DNA from: Butyrivibrio sp. Su6
GTDB lineage: Bacteria > Bacillota > Clostridia > Lachnospirales > Lachnospiraceae
Reading direction: 5' to 3'
NCBI RefSeq assembly: GCF_900108105.1
Contig: NZ_FNUR01000013.1
Span: 54,543-118,542, forward strand
DNA length: 64,000 bases
Shown here: in pieces, positions 9,104 through 22,695 of the stretch
Numbering within the stretch: the first letter of the stretch is position 1
Layout of the letters: each line of letters starts with the position of its first letter
Program-made: the position numbers and the translations under genes
The notes under the pieces: model-generated
Databases searched by the model: none
What the model saw: the letters and a program-made list of their open reading frames with translations, nothing else
Told to the model about the DNA's origin: nothing

Positions 9104-10453
9104 TCACCTCGTAAGGTCTTTTACCCATTTATATTTTCTAAATCTGTGCATAACCCATGGAATCTTTCCTACTTCGTCAAGACAGGTACAAGCATATACT
9201 ACAAGCGGCGACCAGTGAAATATAAATGCTCCTGCAAAAGCCAAGGGTATTGCTATCATCCACATGCAGACAATAAGACTATACATATCAAATAGTGTGT
9301 CTCCGCCACCATCCAATACTCCATTTATGGTTACTGTATTAACTGCTCTTCCTATCATATAAACAGACATTATAACCATCATTCCTATGAGGTATTCTCT
9401 TGCTGAGTCGGTAAGTATCACGCCTCTAACAACTATCGGTGTAACTGCAAGAACAATCGCTGTAGAAATAAAACCGATAACATAAGAAAGATTCTTTAGT
9501 TTGATTCCATATTTTTTACCTACGTCAAGCTTACCTGCTCCAAGTTCATTTCCAACAATAATACTCGCAGCAGTTCCAATACCATTGCACATGCAGCATA
9601 CAAGGTCTCTTACAACAGCCGCCACTGAGTTGGCAGCTGCCGCATCTACGCCCATATGCCCCATTATAGCGGTATAAGAAGTAAATCCTACTCCCCAACA
9701 AAGTGATCCGCCCATAAGTGGCAGACACTGTCTGATAAAGTCTTTTATCAGCAGTGAAGGAATCTTAAAAAACCTCGATAGAGCCGGTTTTACATAATTT
9801 GTTCCATAAGATAAAAAGATGCATAAAAATAATTCTATAATTCTTGAAATTGTTGTTGCAAGAGCAGCTCCTCTGGCCTCCATCCTTGGTACTCCAAACA
9901 AGCCAAATATAAAGATACCGTTAAGTACTATATTTGAAATAACCGCTGTTGAGCTTATTACAGCTCCGGTTTTGACATGCTCTGACACTTTCATTATCCC
10001 GAGATAACTCTGGGAAATACCTGTTATGAGGTATGACCAACCGGCAATCCTTAAATATCCACTGCCAATTTCAATCAGTTCTTTATCTCCGGCAAAAATG
10101 CTCATAAGGATTTCAGGACAAATTTCACAGGCTGCAAAAAACAGTATAGAAACAATTCCGCAAAACCACAGCATCAGATTAAAGATGTTCTCAAGAGTAG
10201 CCTTATCTCCTTTTCCCCAGTACTGAGCTCCCAAAATTGTACCGGCTGATATAGCTGAAAAAATAAACATATTCTGTACAAACTGAATCTGTGTTGCCAA
10301 AGACACGGCCGTCATCTGCTGCTGAGCTACCCGTCCAAGCATAAGTGCATCAGCTGCAGCGACAAGAGCCAGCATCAGGCTCTGAAGGGCAATAGGAAGG
10401 GCTATTCTCACAAGATTCCTATAAAACATCTTATTATCTATTTTTACTTCCAT
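9104..10453 (-). CDS. MATE family multidrug/toxin efflux protein
   Basis: A 449-residue protein with twelve predicted membrane helices in two homologous halves. N-terminal sequences such as ALPIALQSLMLALVAAADAL and the central GMSLGAGTAAS-like region (GIGTAASIIVGNELGAG) are typical of NorM/DinF-type MATE exporters, which use Na+ or H+ gradients. The second in-frame ATG is chosen because GAGGAA lies 5 bases before it; the ATG four codons earlier has only AT-rich sequence upstream. The ion permease follows closely. The substrate is unknown. Confidence 0.9.
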   Translation of the reverse strand: MEVKIDNKMFYRNLVRIALPIALQSLMLALVAAADALMLGRVAQQQMTAVSLATQIQFVQNMFIFSAISAGTILGAQYWGKGDKATLENIFNLMLWFCGIVSILFFAACEICPEILMSIFAGDKELIEIGSGYLRIAGWSYLITGISQSYLGIMKVSEHVKTGAVISSTAVISNIVLNGIFIFGLFGVPRMEARGAALATTISRIIELFLCIFLSYGTNYVKPALSRFFKIPSLLIKDFIRQCLPLMGGSLCWGVGFTSYTAIMGHMGVDAAAANSVAAVVRDLVCCMCNGIGTAASIIVGNELGAGKLDVGKKYGIKLKNLSYVIGFISTAIVLAVTPIVVRGVILTDSAREYLIGMMVIMSVYMIGRAVNTVTINGVLDGGGDTLFDMYSLIVCMWMIAIPLAFAGAFIFHWSPLVVYACTCLDEVGKIPWVMHRFRKYKWVKDLTR

Positions 10454-10510
10454 GTTATTCCTCATTTTAAAAACTATTCAATCTATATTCTCAACTAGTC
10501 TATTATATAG

Positions 10511-10540
10511 AAAATGGACATGTCTACCAAGACATGTCCA
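10511..10540 (-). terminator. Intrinsic terminator downstream of arabinofuranosidase
   Basis: An 11-bp perfect stem (TGGACATGTCT / AGACATGTCCA) with a 4-base loop, followed on the minus strand by TTTTC. It ends the arabinofuranosidase transcript about 20 bases past the stop and before the MATE gene. Confidence 0.85.
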
Positions 10541-10560
10541 CTCATTATAATAAATAATTA

Positions 10561-12093
<1,533 letters not shown>

Positions 12094-12220
12094 TTACAGT
12101 TATACAAATAATATAAACCAATTCTTTCAAAATGAAAATGGAAAATATCTTAATCTTTAAAATAATGGTATTATATATATAACCTTTCTGAGGTTTATTT
12201 ATGACAAGATTGGAGACACA

Positions 12221-13147
12221 ATGAGTAAGAATAATACAATTTTTAAACTTGGTTTATTTTCAGCCCTTTTTGGTGGCGTTTATGCATTTAGTAACTATAT
12301 CTACAAGATCACTTCAATCCCTCATCAGCACAGCGACGGAGATGCAGATTTTGACAAGCTGATCACTGAAGGCAGATACTTTGTAAGAAACAATCCTGAC
12401 AGACAGGATATGTATATTGAGAGCATTGATCAGTTAAAGCTTCATGCTTCATTTATTCCAGCAAAAGAAAAAACAAATAAATACGTGATCCTTATTCACG
12501 GAATCTGGGATAATCACGAAAGTAATGGTATTTATGCAAAACACTACCTTGAAAAAGGCTTAAATGTCCTTCTTCCCGACCTTAGAGGTTTCGGAAAGAG
12601 TGAAGGTAAATACATAGGTTATGGCCTTGATGACAGGCTTGATATCATGGAATGGATCTACTGGATAATTAAAAGAGATCCCCAGGCAAAAATAATCCTT
12701 CATGGTATGTCCATGGGTGCCGCTACAACTCTTATGACTACAGGCGAAAAGCTCCCTGAAAATGTTAAAGCTGCAATTGCAGACAGCTCCTATTCAACAC
12801 TTCGTGAGCAGTTTGCTTCCACCTACAAGAGTTTCAAGGGTTCTTTTGTTCCTATTCCAATAGCAATAGCTATTGCACGTGCTGTTATTCTTATTCGTTC
12901 CGGATATGATATAAACGACGCCAGCCCTATTAAGGCTGTAGCTTCATCATCAACTCCAACTCTTTTCATTCATGGAGATGATGATACATTTATCGATCCA
13001 CATATGTGTTCAAGACTCTATGAGGCAGCAAGCTGTCCCAAGCAGTACTGCATGATTCTTGGCGCCGGACATATTGAGAGCGTGGTAAAAGACCCTGAGA
13101 ATTACTGGAAAAAGATATCAGAATTTCTTACAAAGATTGAGTTTTAA
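12221..13147 (+). CDS. Alpha/beta hydrolase (COG1073 type), membrane-associated
   Basis: A 308-residue serine hydrolase. A hydrophobic segment at residues 8-25 is an anchor or uncleaved signal. The fold is shown by the oxyanion strand LIHGIWDNH (92-100), DLRGFGKSEG (120-129), the nucleophile elbow HGMSMG (Ser164), the acid in FIHGDDDTF (about 254) and the base in GAGHIES (His284). This matches the S33/dienelactone-like family that removes acyl groups or acts as peptidase; the substrate is not known. GGAG lies 6 bases before the ATG. The 148-base divergent gap to the arabinofuranosidase gene is very AT-rich and must hold both promoters. Confidence 0.85.
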   Translation: MSKNNTIFKLGLFSALFGGVYAFSNYIYKITSIPHQHSDGDADFDKLITEGRYFVRNNPDRQDMYIESIDQLKLHASFIPAKEKTNKYVILIHGIWDNHESNGIYAKHYLEKGLNVLLPDLRGFGKSEGKYIGYGLDDRLDIMEWIYWIIKRDPQAKIILHGMSMGAATTLMTTGEKLPENVKAAIADSSYSTLREQFASTYKSFKGSFVPIPIAIAIARAVILIRSGYDINDASPIKAVASSSTPTLFIHGDDDTFIDPHMCSRLYEAASCPKQYCMILGAGHIESVVKDPENYWKKISEFLTKIEF

Positions 13148-13155
13148 GTAAGATA

Positions 13156-13193
13156 AAGGCTTTGTGAATCATCAATTCACAAAGCCTTATTTT
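13156..13193. terminator. Bidirectional intrinsic terminator
   Basis: A 14-bp perfect stem (AAGGCTTTGTGAAT / ATTCACAAAGCCTT) with a 5-base loop, followed on plus by ATTTTTAT. It lies between the convergent alpha/beta hydrolase and AEC transporter genes and can end both transcripts. Confidence 0.88.
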
Positions 13194-14155
13194 TATATAA
13201 TTCCTATTGATTTTAAAATGTATAACCAGAAAGTAAGTGAAAATCCACATCCTAAGGTTGTCATCATTATAATGCTGCTACTAAGTGTTCCTTCATGGCC
13301 CATACTCTTGGCCATTATATAGCAGCTTACGGTTGTAGCTGATCCGAGCATCACTAGAATAGCAACTATCTGTTCACCTACAAATCCCACACCTACTGCG
13401 ATTGGCATTATTATCGCCACTAATAAGAAGAGTTTTATAAAACTTGCAAGAAGCGCTGGCTTTATTTCTTTTGCTGCCTTTTTTATCTCAAAGGTTGCGC
13501 CCATTGACATTAGTCCAAGTGGTGTTGCAAGCGCAGCAACACTAGAAGTCACACTTCTAAAAAATTTAGGCATTGGCATTTTTAGTACCGACCATATCAT
13601 TCCGCATAGAATCCCCAAAATGATAGGATTTTTTAATATTCCAATTATTGTATCTTTTACCAGTGCCTTTTTTTCGCTGTTATCAGCATTTTCCTTTGGA
13701 GCAGTCAATGTAAGAATGATCACAGCAAAGATATTGTAAAGAGGCACACTTCCAAGGATCATAAGCGGTGCCATTCCGGAATTGGAATCCCCATATATAT
13801 TGTGGATAAAAGCAATTCCAAGCAAAGCCGCGCTGCTTCTGTAGGATCCCTGTATGAATTCTCCGCGTTTTGAATTATCTTTTATTATTATTTTTGAAAA
13901 TATTGTGATTACTGAAATGCTTATTATCGTTGCAGCAAAACAAAATAGTACAAACTTGCCATCCCAAGTTCCAGCAAAATCCTGGGTTGAGAGATCATTA
14001 AATAACAAAACAGGAAGTGCTATCTTAAATACAAATTTATTCATCCATGATGCTGCTTTTTGGTCGATAATACCTATCTTTTCAAAGATATATCCAAGGA
14101 CCATCAAAAGAAAAATAGGTAATGTAGCATTTAAACTAAAAATAAGATTATCCAT
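13193..14155 (-). CDS. AEC family (auxin efflux carrier-like) transporter
   Basis: A 320-residue membrane protein with ten predicted helices in two five-helix halves. The start MDNLIFSLNATLPIFLLMVLGY and the GLMSMGATFE segment are typical of the AEC family, whose bacterial members carry malate, malonate or related organic anions. It begins 7 bases after the GGDEF sensor gene with only a weak ribosome site (AAGAAA), so translation may depend on coupling. It is the last gene of the leftward unit that begins at dnaN. The substrate is unknown. Confidence 0.87.
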   Translation of the reverse strand: MDNLIFSLNATLPIFLLMVLGYIFEKIGIIDQKAASWMNKFVFKIALPVLLFNDLSTQDFAGTWDGKFVLFCFAATIISISVITIFSKIIIKDNSKRGEFIQGSYRSSAALLGIAFIHNIYGDSNSGMAPLMILGSVPLYNIFAVIILTLTAPKENADNSEKKALVKDTIIGILKNPIILGILCGMIWSVLKMPMPKFFRSVTSSVAALATPLGLMSMGATFEIKKAAKEIKPALLASFIKLFLLVAIIMPIAVGVGFVGEQIVAILVMLGSATTVSCYIMAKSMGHEGTLSSSIIMMTTLGCGFSLTFWLYILKSIGII

Positions 14156-14162
14156 TATTTTC

Positions 14163-15617
14163 TTATTGCATCTGTTTTATTTTTTGAAGATTATCATCTG
14201 TTTCTTTTAACATTTCTCTAAGTGAGAGATTATCTTCATAACTGAATTCGCAGATAGAATACTGAAGATGATTCATATATCTGCTTGATTCTTCAAGAAG
14301 GCTTGCATTCTGCGCTGACATTTCCTGCCTGAAATTTTCAGCTTTACCTTCTTCATCTGTTATTTCTATAACTGCAAATTCGTCGCCTCTGATTCTGCCA
14401 TAAATACTCTTTTTAAATACGCTTTCAAGAACTTCGGCAATCCTTCTTACAGCTCTATCGCCTTCTTCATGTCCATATAATTCGTTAATCTTCTTTAGCG
14501 AATCCATATGGATATAGGCAACTATTGCATATCTTCCAGGTTTAAATTCTTCTTTTAACAGGTCATAGGCCTTTGCAAAGAATCCTCTTCTGTTAAGGCC
14601 TCCAGTGAGATAATCCTGATCTCCGATATGATCCAAAACTGAGTCATCCCTTGCAAGCTCTTCTTGAACTTCATACAGCTCTTCTGTAGTTTTGAGCAAT
14701 TCTTTTTCAAGGTACGAAAGCCTCGAAACACCAGTTACTATACTCACAAGTGAACTAAAGAAGTGGTTTATAAGTGTCTTTGATCTGAATTCTGTTACTA
14801 CAATTCCTAGCTGATGCTCTCCGACGAATATGTCACCTGCGATAAGCACCATTGGTTTATTCTTAAGGAATTGTGAAAAGATTTTATCTGTGTCTACTAT
14901 CCTCTTTTCTTCATCAAACACATCTACTTTTCCACAAATCGCTGTGCTTTTTACACTTATTTTTTCAGGCAATACCCAATTATACTTGAGATTATTCCTT
15001 ATCTTTGTGTCATAAAGAAAAATACCAAAGTTCTTTATTCCATCGGCAACAGCTTTTTCTGAGAAAATACCATATGCTTTCTCATTTCCATATTTTCTGT
15101 TCAGAAGTAGAGCACCTAATTCTGAGAGAGTTTTAATTGCATCGGATTCAGGTTTTTCCACAAAAGAAAAGCTCTTTTGTGCTTCATTTGGCGGAAGTTT
15201 TCCTTCCTTAGCAAAAAAGCATGCATCACAAACTGCTTCATATCCGAGTTGCTCAAACTGTTCATGATCAGTTTTTACTTCATTTACTGAAGTGAAGCCT
15301 TCCTGTTCTGTTAGTGTTAAAACAGGCACCTTATCAAATTTCTTTAAAAATGATTCTTTTTTTAGAATAGTAGCGTTTCTTCCTATGCGCTCTATGTCTA
15401 TGATAAGTGCATCGAAATCAGCAGTATTGGCATATTCAAATAATGCTGAGTATTGATAGTCATAAGGATTTTTCGCATCTTTGTTATCAGAAGCAAGATA
15501 TTTACCAGGCATGATGACAAGGGAAACACCCTTGTCATCAGCAGCCTGACTAGCTCCTATACAAATCTTTTTTACATCCTTATCTTCTAATTCAGATACT
15601 AACAGTCCGATGTTCAT
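14163..15617 (-). CDS. LacI-type periplasmic-binding-like domain fused to GGDEF
   Basis: A 484-residue cytoplasmic protein. Residues 1-280 begin MNIGLLVSELEDKDVKKICIG and look like the sugar-binding (type 1 periplasmic-binding) domain of LacI regulators without the DNA-binding head. A helical linker (about 300-340) leads to a GGDEF domain with DYLTGGLNRRGFF and the active-site loop IRGDEF (410-414 is RGDEF). The first Gly of GGDEF is Arg, and no RxxD inhibitory site is visible, so diguanylate cyclase activity is uncertain. Its ribosome site GAGGGG overlaps the gyrA stop 7 bases upstream. Confidence 0.82.
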   Translation of the reverse strand: MNIGLLVSELEDKDVKKICIGASQAADDKGVSLVIMPGKYLASDNKDAKNPYDYQYSALFEYANTADFDALIIDIERIGRNATILKKESFLKKFDKVPVLTLTEQEGFTSVNEVKTDHEQFEQLGYEAVCDACFFAKEGKLPPNEAQKSFSFVEKPESDAIKTLSELGALLLNRKYGNEKAYGIFSEKAVADGIKNFGIFLYDTKIRNNLKYNWVLPEKISVKSTAICGKVDVFDEEKRIVDTDKIFSQFLKNKPMVLIAGDIFVGEHQLGIVVTEFRSKTLINHFFSSLVSIVTGVSRLSYLEKELLKTTEELYEVQEELARDDSVLDHIGDQDYLTGGLNRRGFFAKAYDLLKEEFKPGRYAIVAYIHMDSLKKINELYGHEEGDRAVRRIAEVLESVFKKSIYGRIRGDEFAVIEITDEEGKAENFRQEMSAQNASLLEESSRYMNHLQYSICEFSYEDNLSLREMLKETDDNLQKIKQMQ

Positions 15618-15624
15618 TGGCCCC

Positions 15625-18180
15625 TCATTCCTCAGGAATATCTTCTGTTACGTCATCAATATTATCTAGTTCTTTATCGCCGTCTGATATTTTTTCTCTT
15701 ACTTTTGCAATCTTTGCTACTGTAACACCCTTATCAAGATTTATCATCTTAACGCCTGATGTTACTCTTCCATGGACTGATATTTCATCCATTCTGAGCT
15801 GGATTATTATTCCGGCATTAGTGATCATCATGATCTCGTTGTCGTCATTTACTGCCTTAACTCCAACTACGTTACCGGTCTTTTCTGTTATCTTATAGCA
15901 CTTAACTCCCTTACCACCTCTAAACTGATTATGGAATTCATCAAGAGTTGTTCTCTTTCCATATCCTTTTTCAGAAACGATAAGAAGTGAATCACCCTGA
16001 GTATTGAGCTGCATACCAACGATCTCATCTGTATCGTCAAGCATCATTCCTCTTACACCCATTGATGATCTTCCTGTTGAACGAACGTCATCTTCGTCAA
16101 AATGGATACACATACCATTTTTTGTAACAAGGAATACTTCGGAGTTTTTCTTTATTGTCTTTACTTCAATAAGCTCATCGTCATCACGAAGGTTAATTGC
16201 AGCAAGTCCTGTCTTTCTTACATTTGAGAAATCTGTAATAGGAGTTTTCTTTACAGTTCCTTTCTTGGTTACCATAAAGAGACTCTTTTCCTCATCCTCA
16301 AAGTCTTTTACAGGTATCATTGCGGATATCTTCTCTCCAGGTGCAAGCTGAAGCAGATTTACAATAGCCATTCCACGTGATGTTCTTGAAGCTTCCGGAA
16401 TCTGATATGCCTTTAATCTGTATACTCTTCCGGTATTAGTAAAGAACATTACATAATTGTGTGTAGTAGTCATGAGAATATCTTCAACGAAATCATTTTC
16501 AATTGTTGTTATTCCCTTGATTCCCTTTCCACCACGATTCTGCGCTTTGAAATTGTCAATAGACATTCTCTTAATATAGCCAAGATCTGTCATTGCAATT
16601 ACTGTATTTACATTAGGAATCAGATCTTCCATGTCGATGTCTGAATCGTCATGTCCTATCTGTGACTTTCTGTCATCTCCGTATTTATTTGATATTTCCT
16701 GTATTTCTGTCTTAATAACTCCAAGAAGAAGCTTTCTGTCTGCAAGTATAGCTTTCAATTCTTCTATTCTCTTTAAGAGTTCTGCGTGCTCCTGTTCAAG
16801 CTTGTCTCTTTCCAAACCTGTGAGAGTACGAAGTCTCATATCCACAATGGCCTGAGCCTGAACATCAGAAAGACCAAATCTCTCCATTAACTGCTCTTTG
16901 GCAATTGCAACTGTTTCACTTCCTCTTATGATCCTGATAACCTCATCGATGTTATCAAGCGCGATGAGCAATCCCTCTAAGATATGATTTCTTTCTTCCG
17001 CTTTGTTAAGATCATATTTTGTTCTTCTGGTAACAACTTCTTCCTGATGCTTAATGTAGTACTTAAGCATATCAACAAGACCAAGAACTTTAGGTTCATT
17101 ATTAACAAGCGCAAGCATGATTATACCGAAGGAATCCTGCATCTGAGTATGCTTATAGAGCTTGTTGAGCATGATGTTAGGATTTACATCACTTCTGAGC
17201 TCAATAACTACTCTCATTCCTTCTCTGTCTGATTCATCACGAAGAGCTGTGATTCCATCAAGCTTTTTAAGCTTAACAAGCTCTGCGATCTTTGAAATCA
17301 TATTTGCTTTATTAACAAGATATGGAAGCTCAGTAACAACGATCCTGTTCTTTCCATTAGCCATAGGCTCAATGTTTGTAACAGCTCTGATAATTACTTT
17401 TCCACGGCCTGTTCTATAAGCTTCTTCTGCTCCTCTTGTTCCAAGAATAATTCCACCTGTTGGGAAGTCAGGAGCTTTAACTATTTCAAGGAGTTCTTCA
17501 ATTTCAGTTTCTCTGTCCTCAAGAACTCTGTTATCAATCATCTTTGTAACTGCACTTATAACTTCTCTAAGGTTATGTGGTGGAATGTTAGTAGCCATAC
17601 CTACCGCAATACCTGTAGTACCATTTACCAGAAGGTTAGGATATCTACTTGGAAGTACTGTTGGCTCTTTTTCTGTCTCATCGAAGTTTGGTACAAAATC
17701 AACAGTATCTTTGTTGATATCTGCGATCATTTCCATAGAGATCTTGGTAAGTCTTGCCTCAGTATATCGCATGGCAGCTGCACCATCACCATCCACAGAA
17801 CCAAAGTTACCATGTCCGTCAACAAGGCAATATCTCATTGACCATGGCTGAGCCATATTTACTAATGAACCATAGATAGAACTATCACCGTGTGGATGAT
17901 ACTTACCCATTGTATCACCGACGATACGCGCACATTTACGATGTGGCTTATCTGGTCCATTATTCAACTCTATCATTGAATAGAGTATACGTCTCTGAAC
18001 AGGTTTAAGACCATCTCTTACATCTGGAAGTGCTCTTGAAGCAATTACGCTCATGGCATAATCGATATAGTTCGATTCCATGGTCTTCTGAAGATCAACT
18101 TCTTTTATTTTATCGGTTGTGACTTTATCAAAGACATCCTCTGATAAGTCATTGTTGTTATTATTGTTGTTTTCAGCCAT
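15625..18180 (-). CDS. gyrA: DNA gyrase subunit A
   Basis: The 851-residue A subunit of type II topoisomerase cuts and rejoins DNA for negative supercoiling. The quinolone region reads [10 protein letters not shown] (95-104) and the catalytic Tyr is in RYTEARLT (Tyr139). The C-terminal beta-pinwheel contains QNRGGKG and QFRGGKG, gyrase-box-like motifs that separate it from ParC. A poly-Asn run (residues 4-10) and an acidic tail are additions at the ends. The residue aligned with E. coli Asp87 is Gly. It lies 38 bases after gyrB, as in other Firmicutes origins. Confidence 0.98.
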   Translation of the reverse strand: MAENNNNNNNDLSEDVFDKVTTDKIKEVDLQKTMESNYIDYAMSVIASRALPDVRDGLKPVQRRILYSMIELNNGPDKPHRKCARIVGDTMGKYHPHGDSSIYGSLVNMAQPWSMRYCLVDGHGNFGSVDGDGAAAMRYTEARLTKISMEMIADINKDTVDFVPNFDETEKEPTVLPSRYPNLLVNGTTGIAVGMATNIPPHNLREVISAVTKMIDNRVLEDRETEIEELLEIVKAPDFPTGGIILGTRGAEEAYRTGRGKVIIRAVTNIEPMANGKNRIVVTELPYLVNKANMISKIAELVKLKKLDGITALRDESDREGMRVVIELRSDVNPNIMLNKLYKHTQMQDSFGIIMLALVNNEPKVLGLVDMLKYYIKHQEEVVTRRTKYDLNKAEERNHILEGLLIALDNIDEVIRIIRGSETVAIAKEQLMERFGLSDVQAQAIVDMRLRTLTGLERDKLEQEHAELLKRIEELKAILADRKLLLGVIKTEIQEISNKYGDDRKSQIGHDDSDIDMEDLIPNVNTVIAMTDLGYIKRMSIDNFKAQNRGGKGIKGITTIENDFVEDILMTTTHNYVMFFTNTGRVYRLKAYQIPEASRTSRGMAIVNLLQLAPGEKISAMIPVKDFEDEEKSLFMVTKKGTVKKTPITDFSNVRKTGLAAINLRDDDELIEVKTIKKNSEVFLVTKNGMCIHFDEDDVRSTGRSSMGVRGMMLDDTDEIVGMQLNTQGDSLLIVSEKGYGKRTTLDEFHNQFRGGKGVKCYKITEKTGNVVGVKAVNDDNEIMMITNAGIIIQLRMDEISVHGRVTSGVKMINLDKGVTVAKIAKVREKISDGDKELDNIDDVTEDIPEE

Positions 18181-18218
18181 TTCTAATTATTCCCCTTTAC
18201 AATGGATGAGTAAAAATC

Positions 18219-20171
<1,953 letters not shown>

Positions 20172-21278
20172 TTAGTTTTCACTATTTACTGTTCCTTCAG
20201 TTACTTTGAACAGTTTATCTATTTCAAATCTGTTATTAACAAATTCATCAAGTCCGGTACATGTGATAATTGTCTGAATATCTCCTATTGTGTTAAGAAG
20301 GTAATTCTGTCTATTGCTATCAAGTTCTGACAATACATCATCAAGCAAAAGAACCGGATTTTCTTTTTTAGCTTTTTTCACAATTTCAATTTCAGATAGC
20401 TTTAATGACAAAGATGCTGTCCTTTGTTGCCCTTGTGATCCAAATTTTCTTATATCAATTTTTTCACTGTTATCGCTATTTCTTTTTACGATAAAAGAAA
20501 AATCATCCTTGTGAGGGCCAACTGTGGTCTGCTTTGCATAGATATCTCTTTGTCTGGAAGAACTTAATTTCTTTTCAAAATCAGTTGCATCCACATTTGG
20601 CTCATAATAAATCGACAGGTCTTCTTTACCACCTGTAAGCTTATTATGAATAGGTCTTATTATTTCATTAAGATCACCAATGAATTTTTCTCTAGTCTTG
20701 ATTATGACAGATCCATATTCGCATAACTGCTTATCCTGAACATCAAGAAGAACGCTGTTTTCAGGATGATCAAACAGATCTTTTAGAACTTTGTTTCTTT
20801 CGACAACAAGTTTATTGTATTTAGATAGACTATTTAAATATACCTGATCAAGCTGACACAGCTCCATATCCATGAATCTGCGTCTCTCAGAAGGTCCGTT
20901 TTTTATGATACTAAGATCTTCAGGTGAGAAAAAAACTACGTTTAACTTTCCAATAAGATCCGAAGCCCGTTTTATCTTTTGACCATCAATTGCAATTCCC
21001 TTGGTCTTACTACTCCTAAGATGCATATCAACACGATATTCTGCGTTGTCTCTGTCAAGAATAGTCCTGATATGAGCCTCATCTTTTCCAAATCTAATAA
21101 TCTCTTTATCCTTGCTACCCTTGTGTGACTTAGTGGTAGCTGACATAAATATAGCTTCAAGGATATTGGTCTTTCCCTGGGCATTATCGCCATAGAGAAT
21201 ATTAGTTCCACTACTAAAATCTATTTTTAAATTTTCGTAATTTCTAAAATCAGATAACTCTAATGATTTTATTATCAT
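20172..21278 (-). CDS. recF: DNA replication and repair protein RecF
   Basis: A 368-residue SMC-like ATPase that helps load RecA at single-strand gaps. Walker A is GDNAQGKTN (residues 34-42) and the late DDVLSELD segment is the Walker B/D-loop region. FGSQGQQRTASLSLKLSE holds the ABC-type signature. The ATG overlaps the yaaA stop by four bases (ATGA), which indicates coupled translation. Confidence 0.97.
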   Translation of the reverse strand: MIIKSLELSDFRNYENLKIDFSSGTNILYGDNAQGKTNILEAIFMSATTKSHKGSKDKEIIRFGKDEAHIRTILDRDNAEYRVDMHLRSSKTKGIAIDGQKIKRASDLIGKLNVVFFSPEDLSIIKNGPSERRRFMDMELCQLDQVYLNSLSKYNKLVVERNKVLKDLFDHPENSVLLDVQDKQLCEYGSVIIKTREKFIGDLNEIIRPIHNKLTGGKEDLSIYYEPNVDATDFEKKLSSSRQRDIYAKQTTVGPHKDDFSFIVKRNSDNSEKIDIRKFGSQGQQRTASLSLKLSEIEIVKKAKKENPVLLLDDVLSELDSNRQNYLLNTIGDIQTIITCTGLDEFVNNRFEIDKLFKVTEGTVNSEN

Positions 21279-21490
21279 TTTTCTATTTTTACCTGTGTGC
21301 CATTATATTCCAAAATGTCTCCATCATATAGCTTGCGGCCACGTCTTTCCTCAATTTCTCCGTTAACCTTTACAAGTCCTGCCTGAATATCCATCTTGGC
21401 ATCAACACCAGATTGCTCGAGACCTGCCTTTTTAAGGGCCTGTCCGAGCTTAATAAAATCATCCTGTTCTCTAAGTTTTACTATTTCCAT
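21275..21490 (-). CDS. yaaA: S4 domain RNA-binding protein YaaA
   Basis: A 71-residue protein consisting almost wholly of an S4 RNA-binding fold: LGQALKKAGLEQSG, then VKVNGEIEERRGRKLYDGDIL. It sits between dnaN and recF exactly as B. subtilis yaaA does, which supports the name. In that organism the protein has been tied to ribosome assembly; that role is not visible from sequence. AAGGAAA is upstream, and its stop overlaps the recF start. Confidence 0.93.
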   Translation of the reverse strand: MEIVKLREQDDFIKLGQALKKAGLEQSGVDAKMDIQAGLVKVNGEIEERRGRKLYDGDILEYNGTQVKIEK

Positions 21491-21511
21491 GATATTTCCT
21501 TTTTGTTTTTA

Positions 21512-22621
21512 TTAGTCAACAGTTGTGAAGTTGACAGGAAGAACAAGATAAATATATGATCCGTCTTTGTCTCTGATAAAGCATGGTGCCTTAGGATTAA
21601 CAAGATAAATATCAACTGTCTCGTCTTCAATTACTCTGAGCGCATCAATAAGGAATTTTGGATTGAATCCGATCATAAGATCCTTACCCTGCTTCTCAAT
21701 ATCGATTTCTTCATCCATACTACCAATGGCTGAATTGATCTTAAGTTCCATTTTTCCATCAGTAACTGAAATGATAACAGGCTTCTTATCTCCTTCTTTT
21801 ACAAGAAGAGTTGCTCTGTCTATACACTCAAGGAACTCTTTTCTATTGATGGACATCTTTGTTTCATAGTCGCTTGAAAGCATCTGGTCAATACTGAAAT
21901 ACTCACCTTCAATAAGTCTTGAAACAACAATTGTCTTATCAAACTCAAATAATACGTGCTTGTCTGTGAAGTAGATGCTGACCATCTTATCAGCACTGTC
22001 ACTTAAGATCTTGCTTATTTCACCAAGTGTTTTTCCTGGAACGATTACTTTTTTGTATGAATAACTTCCACCAAGCTTAACTTTTCTGATAGAAATTCTG
22101 TGACCATCAAGAGAAACAAGCTTTAAATTCTCACCATCAACCTCAAAAAGCTCACCAGCCATCATCTTGTTGGCATCGTTCTCTGAAATTGAAAAGATTG
22201 TCTGCTGAATTACATTTCTAAGTGTAAGGTGTGAAACTGAAACTCCATCAATTTTTTCAATAGATGGAAGATATGTAAAGTCATCACCCTTTCTGCCAAT
22301 AAGATTAAACTTTGCTTTCTCGCAGCTAATTGTAACTTTATTGGATGAATCAGATTCGATCGTAACGTTATTATCAGGGAGTTTTCTAACTATATCTACA
22401 AAGAGCTTAGCATCAAGTGCTATAAAACCTCTTTCTACAATATCTCCGTCTACTATAGTCTGAATACCAAGTTCCATATCATTGGCAATAAACTTTATAA
22501 CACCTTCTGTTGCATCAACAAGTATACATTCAAGAATAGACATTGTTGTTTTAGAAGGAACTGCTTTTGATACAATTTGGAGTCCACTCACAAGATTAGA
22601 TTTAGAGCAAACAAATTTCAT
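21512..22621 (-). CDS. dnaN: DNA polymerase III beta subunit (sliding clamp)
   Basis: The 369-residue clamp consists of three repeated clamp folds and has the expected ends, MKFVCSKSNLVSGLQIVSKAVPS and YLVLPVNFTTVD. It encircles DNA and tethers the replicative polymerase. The ribosome site AGGGAG lies about 12 bases before the ATG, rather far. A promoter with 17-bp spacing lies about 100 bases upstream, so dnaN need not rely on dnaA read-through. It heads the yaaA-recF-gyrB-gyrA run. Confidence 0.98.
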   Translation of the reverse strand: MKFVCSKSNLVSGLQIVSKAVPSKTTMSILECILVDATEGVIKFIANDMELGIQTIVDGDIVERGFIALDAKLFVDIVRKLPDNNVTIESDSSNKVTISCEKAKFNLIGRKGDDFTYLPSIEKIDGVSVSHLTLRNVIQQTIFSISENDANKMMAGELFEVDGENLKLVSLDGHRISIRKVKLGGSYSYKKVIVPGKTLGEISKILSDSADKMVSIYFTDKHVLFEFDKTIVVSRLIEGEYFSIDQMLSSDYETKMSINRKEFLECIDRATLLVKEGDKKPVIISVTDGKMELKINSAIGSMDEEIDIEKQGKDLMIGFNPKFLIDALRVIEDETVDIYLVNPKAPCFIRDKDGSYIYLVLPVNFTTVD

Positions 22622-22695
22622 TTTGAATTATTACTCCCTTCGCATGCGTAAATATAAAAATATTATAAATAAATAATAAAAGAATTAATAATAGC

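Noticed and set aside
8787..9218. 143-codon open frame on plus across the ion permease and MATE genes
   Set aside because: Antisense shadow spanning two real genes; composition is that of reverse-read membrane helices.
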